NCBI GenBank assembly: GCA_019119685.1
Contig: DWWN01000047.1
Location: forward strand, 25,631 to 89,630
Length of the DNA: 64,000 nucleotides
Reading direction: 5' to 3'
Origin: Candidatus Faecalibacterium faecigallinarum
GTDB taxonomy: Bacteria > Bacillota > Clostridia > Oscillospirales > Ruminococcaceae
Every line of letters starts with the position of its first letter. The stretch's first letter is position 1. A program made the translations under genes and the position numbers. The notes beneath the pieces were generated by a model. The model saw only the letters and a program-made list of their open reading frames with translations. It had not been told where the DNA came from and searched no databases. Below are positions 61,846-64,000 of the stretch, piece after piece.

Positions 61846-63807
61846 ATGTATCAGTTCATGGTCCCCCAGTCTTTTTGGGACGGCGAATGCTTCGACGCCT
61901 ACCGCTGGATGGGCGCGCACCCGGAGGCAGGGCCCCGCGGCGAGGCGGGCTGGCAGTTCACCCTGTTCGCCCCTGCCGCGCAGGCGGTCTCGGTCTGCGG
62001 CAGCTGGCCCGGCGGCGAGGACGTCCCCATGGAGAAAAACGAGGCCGGCTTCTGGCGCGTGTACATCCCCGGCCCCACCGAGGGCGATACGTACCAGTAC
62101 CGCATCACCAAGGCGGACGGCTCGGTCCAGATGCACGCCGACCCCTACGCCTTTGCCAGCGAGCTGCGGCCGGGCACGGCCAGCCGGCTGGCGGTGCTGT
62201 CCTTCCCCTTTGACGACGGGGAGTGGATGGCCCACCGGGACAAGTGCCGCAACCTGCCCATGAACATCTACGAGATGCACGCCGGCAGCTGGAAGCGCCA
62301 TCCCGACGCCCCCGCCCCCGACGGCGGCGAAGGCGGCTGGTACAACTACGAGGAACTGGCCCGGGAGCTGATCCCCTGGCTGACCGAACACCACTACACC
62401 CATGTGGAGCTGCTGCCCCTGGCCGAGCACCCCTTTGACGGCAGCTGGGGCTACCAGACCACCGGCTATTTCTCGGTCACGAGCCGGTACGGCACGCCGG
62501 CCCAGTTCGCCTACTTCGTCAACGCCTGCCACCGGATGGGCATCGGGGTCATCATGGACTTTGTGCCGGTCCACTTTGCCGCCGACGCCACCGGCCTGGC
62601 CAACCTGGACGGCACCTGCCTGTACGAGTACGACAGCGACGTGGGCCAGAGCGAATGGGGCACCCACAATTTCAACTACTACCGGGGCGAGGTGCGCAGC
62701 TTTTTGAGCAGCGCCGCCGCCCTCTGGATGGATGTGTACCACTGCGACGGCATCCGCATGGACGCCATTTCCCGGGCCATCTACTGGCTGGGGGACCCGG
62801 CCCGCGGGGTGAACCAGGGTGCGCTGGACTTTCTGCGCGGGCTGAACCACGGCCTGAACCAGCGCTGGCCCACCGGTGTCTACATCGCCGAGGACTCCAC
62901 CAACTACCTCAAGATCACCGCGCCCACCCGGTACGACGGCATCGGCTTCGACTACAAGTGGGACATGGGCTGGATGCACGACACGCTGGACTATTTCGCC
63001 ACCCCCTTTGGGGAGCGGCCGGCCCAGTACGGCAAGCTGCTGTTCAGTATGCACTACTTTTACAACGAGCTGTACCTGCTGGCATTGAGCCATGACGAGG
63101 TGGTGCACGGCAAAAAGACCATCATCGACAAGCTCTGGGGCACCTATGAGGAAAAGTGCAGCCAGCTGCGCACCCTCTATTTTTATATGTTCACCCACCC
63201 GGGCAAAAAGCTGAACTTTATGGGCAACGAGCTGGCCCACTTCCGGGAGTGGGACGAGAAAAAGCAGCTGGACTGGAATCTGCTGGGCTATCCCTTCCAC
63301 GACAGTTTCCAGAAGTTTTTCGCCGAGCTGGCCCGGCTGTACGCCAGCGAGCCCGCCCTCTACGTGGGCGAGTACGACCAGCGCTGTTTCGAGTGGGTGG
63401 CCTGCGAGAGCAGCGACGAAGGCGTCTACGCCTGGCTGCGCCGGGGCCGGGGCCAGTGCCTGCTGTGCGTGATGAACACCCAGGACAAGCCCCACAAGCA
63501 GTTCCCCCTCTACCTGACCGTCCCGGCCGCCGCCGGGGAGCTGCTGAACACCGAGGCCCCCCAGTGGGGCGGCAGCTTCGAGGGGCCGGGCGCCCTCCAC
63601 ACGGTGGACGGGGGCGTCTTTGGGCGGGACTACACCCTCTTTGCCGACCTGCCCGCCATGGGCAGCCGGCTGTTCCGCCTGACGCTGGAAGCGCCCCACC
63701 CCGACGCGGCCAAGGCCAGCGCCGCCAACGCCGCCAAAAAAGCCCGGGCCGCCAAAGCCCGCGCTGCCCGCGCCGCCAAAAAAGCCGCCGGCACGGCCAA
63801 AAAGTAA
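61846..63807 (+). CDS. glgB: 1,4-alpha-glucan branching enzyme
   Basis: 653 residues. N-terminal CBM48 (about 30-110; [22 protein letters not shown]), GH13 barrel with nucleophile D306 (DGIRMDAIS), acid E349 (YIAEDST), [14 protein letters not shown], and a C-terminal beta domain. It forms alpha-1,6 branches in glycogen. Odd: the last 36 residues (about 618-653) are an Ala/Lys/Arg-rich tail with [18 protein letters not shown], absent from usual GlgB and histone-H1-like. Confidence 0.95.
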   Translation: MYQFMVPQSFWDGECFDAYRWMGAHPEAGPRGEAGWQFTLFAPAAQAVSVCGSWPGGEDVPMEKNEAGFWRVYIPGPTEGDTYQYRITKADGSVQMHADPYAFASELRPGTASRLAVLSFPFDDGEWMAHRDKCRNLPMNIYEMHAGSWKRHPDAPAPDGGEGGWYNYEELARELIPWLTEHHYTHVELLPLAEHPFDGSWGYQTTGYFSVTSRYGTPAQFAYFVNACHRMGIGVIMDFVPVHFAADATGLANLDGTCLYEYDSDVGQSEWGTHNFNYYRGEVRSFLSSAAALWMDVYHCDGIRMDAISRAIYWLGDPARGVNQGALDFLRGLNHGLNQRWPTGVYIAEDSTNYLKITAPTRYDGIGFDYKWDMGWMHDTLDYFATPFGERPAQYGKLLFSMHYFYNELYLLALSHDEVVHGKKTIIDKLWGTYEEKCSQLRTLYFYMFTHPGKKLNFMGNELAHFREWDEKKQLDWNLLGYPFHDSFQKFFAELARLYASEPALYVGEYDQRCFEWVACESSDEGVYAWLRRGRGQCLLCVMNTQDKPHKQFPLYLTVPAAAGELLNTEAPQWGGSFEGPGALHTVDGGVFGRDYTLFADLPAMGSRLFRLTLEAPHPDAAKASAANAAKKARAAKARAARAAKKAAGTAKK

Positions 63808-63829
63808 AAACAAACTTTTCTATTGAAAC

Positions 63830-64000
63830 GTCCCGCCCGGACGACATGTGCGTACGGGCGGGACACATACAGGGAAATTTGCCGCTGAGAGTGTGCGAGG
63901 CCGCCAGGCCGAGTGCATGGTTCAGCGGCAAATTTTGTCCCCAGGGGAATATTAGGGGGAAGGAATTTCTGTCGCGCGACTGCGCGCAGAAATGGGTTCC
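63830..64000 (-). repeat. Structured repeat, copy C (continues past the window edge)
   Basis: Begins 23 nt after the glgB stop. It keeps the 35-nt hairpin (63830-63864), the 14-bp stem (AAATTTGCCGCTGA / TCAGCGGCAAATTT) and the start of the final TTAGGGGG hairpin, but lacks the ~110-nt middle module of copies A and B. If it shares their transcript orientation, it would be read leftward from a gene beyond the edge. Confidence 0.85.

Overview
The window is GC-rich, gene-dense DNA with strong Shine-Dalgarno sites and sigma-A promoters (TTGACA-17-TATAAT type). It carries PolC, a CIRCE heat-shock operator, KtrAB, Asp23/YloV and the pyrH-frr-uppS-cdsA-dxr-rseP-ispG-polC cluster. This points to a high-GC Firmicute; my inference is a gut Oscillospiraceae/Ruminococcaceae member (Faecalibacterium-Subdoligranulum-Gemmiger type). 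The genus cannot be fixed from the sequence alone.

Layout. 1-1.3 kb: two tandem hsp20 genes, each behind a CIRCE-overlapped promoter. 1.4-5.3 kb: aspartate-family operon (ACT regulator, hom, thrB, lysC). 5.5-8.1 kb: class A penicillin-binding protein. 8.3-10.9 kb: a small membrane protein, a degenerate SDR, a 38-residue micro-gene between two inverted copies of a ~285-nt structured repeat, and a CBS protein. 11.1-14.9 kb: solute-binding lipoprotein, Asp23 protein and FakA/YloV. 15-20.2 kb: a yybP-ykoY (Mn2+) riboswitch controlling a P-type ATPase, then KtrB/KtrA potassium uptake. 20.2-20.8 kb: a Phd/RelE toxin-antitoxin pair between two look-alike terminators. 20.9-32.2 kb: one long leftward operon, pyrH to polC. 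32.3-36.9 kb: AlkD-like repair protein, tRNA-Gly, HicAB, an AT-rich HEPN-type Abi gene, TraX, and a membrane XRE regulator.

37.1-53.6 kb is a compact 19-gene leftward operon for anaerobic adenosylcobalamin synthesis: cbiK, D, L, F, G, H, J, ET, A, cobT, U, S, a second CobU-like gene, cobC, cbiB, cobD, cbiP, cobO, cbiC. Together they take sirohydrochlorin to adenosylcobalamin. Tetrapyrrole precursor genes, cobalt transport, lower-ligand synthesis and a recognisable B12 riboswitch are not in the window. 53.7-56.6 kb: dusB, a GntR regulator, a Fur-family regulator and a zinc-ribbon protein. 56.6-60.3 kb: two secreted DUF4097 paralogues, an in-frame TetR-HD fusion and a NiaR-type regulator. 60.3-64 kb: a GH13 glycosidase divergent from glgB, with a third repeat copy at the right edge.

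The most novel signal is the repeat family. Its three copies keep long stems through compensatory base changes and end in a hairpin with a conserved loop, which suggests an undescribed structured RNA or 3'-end element.
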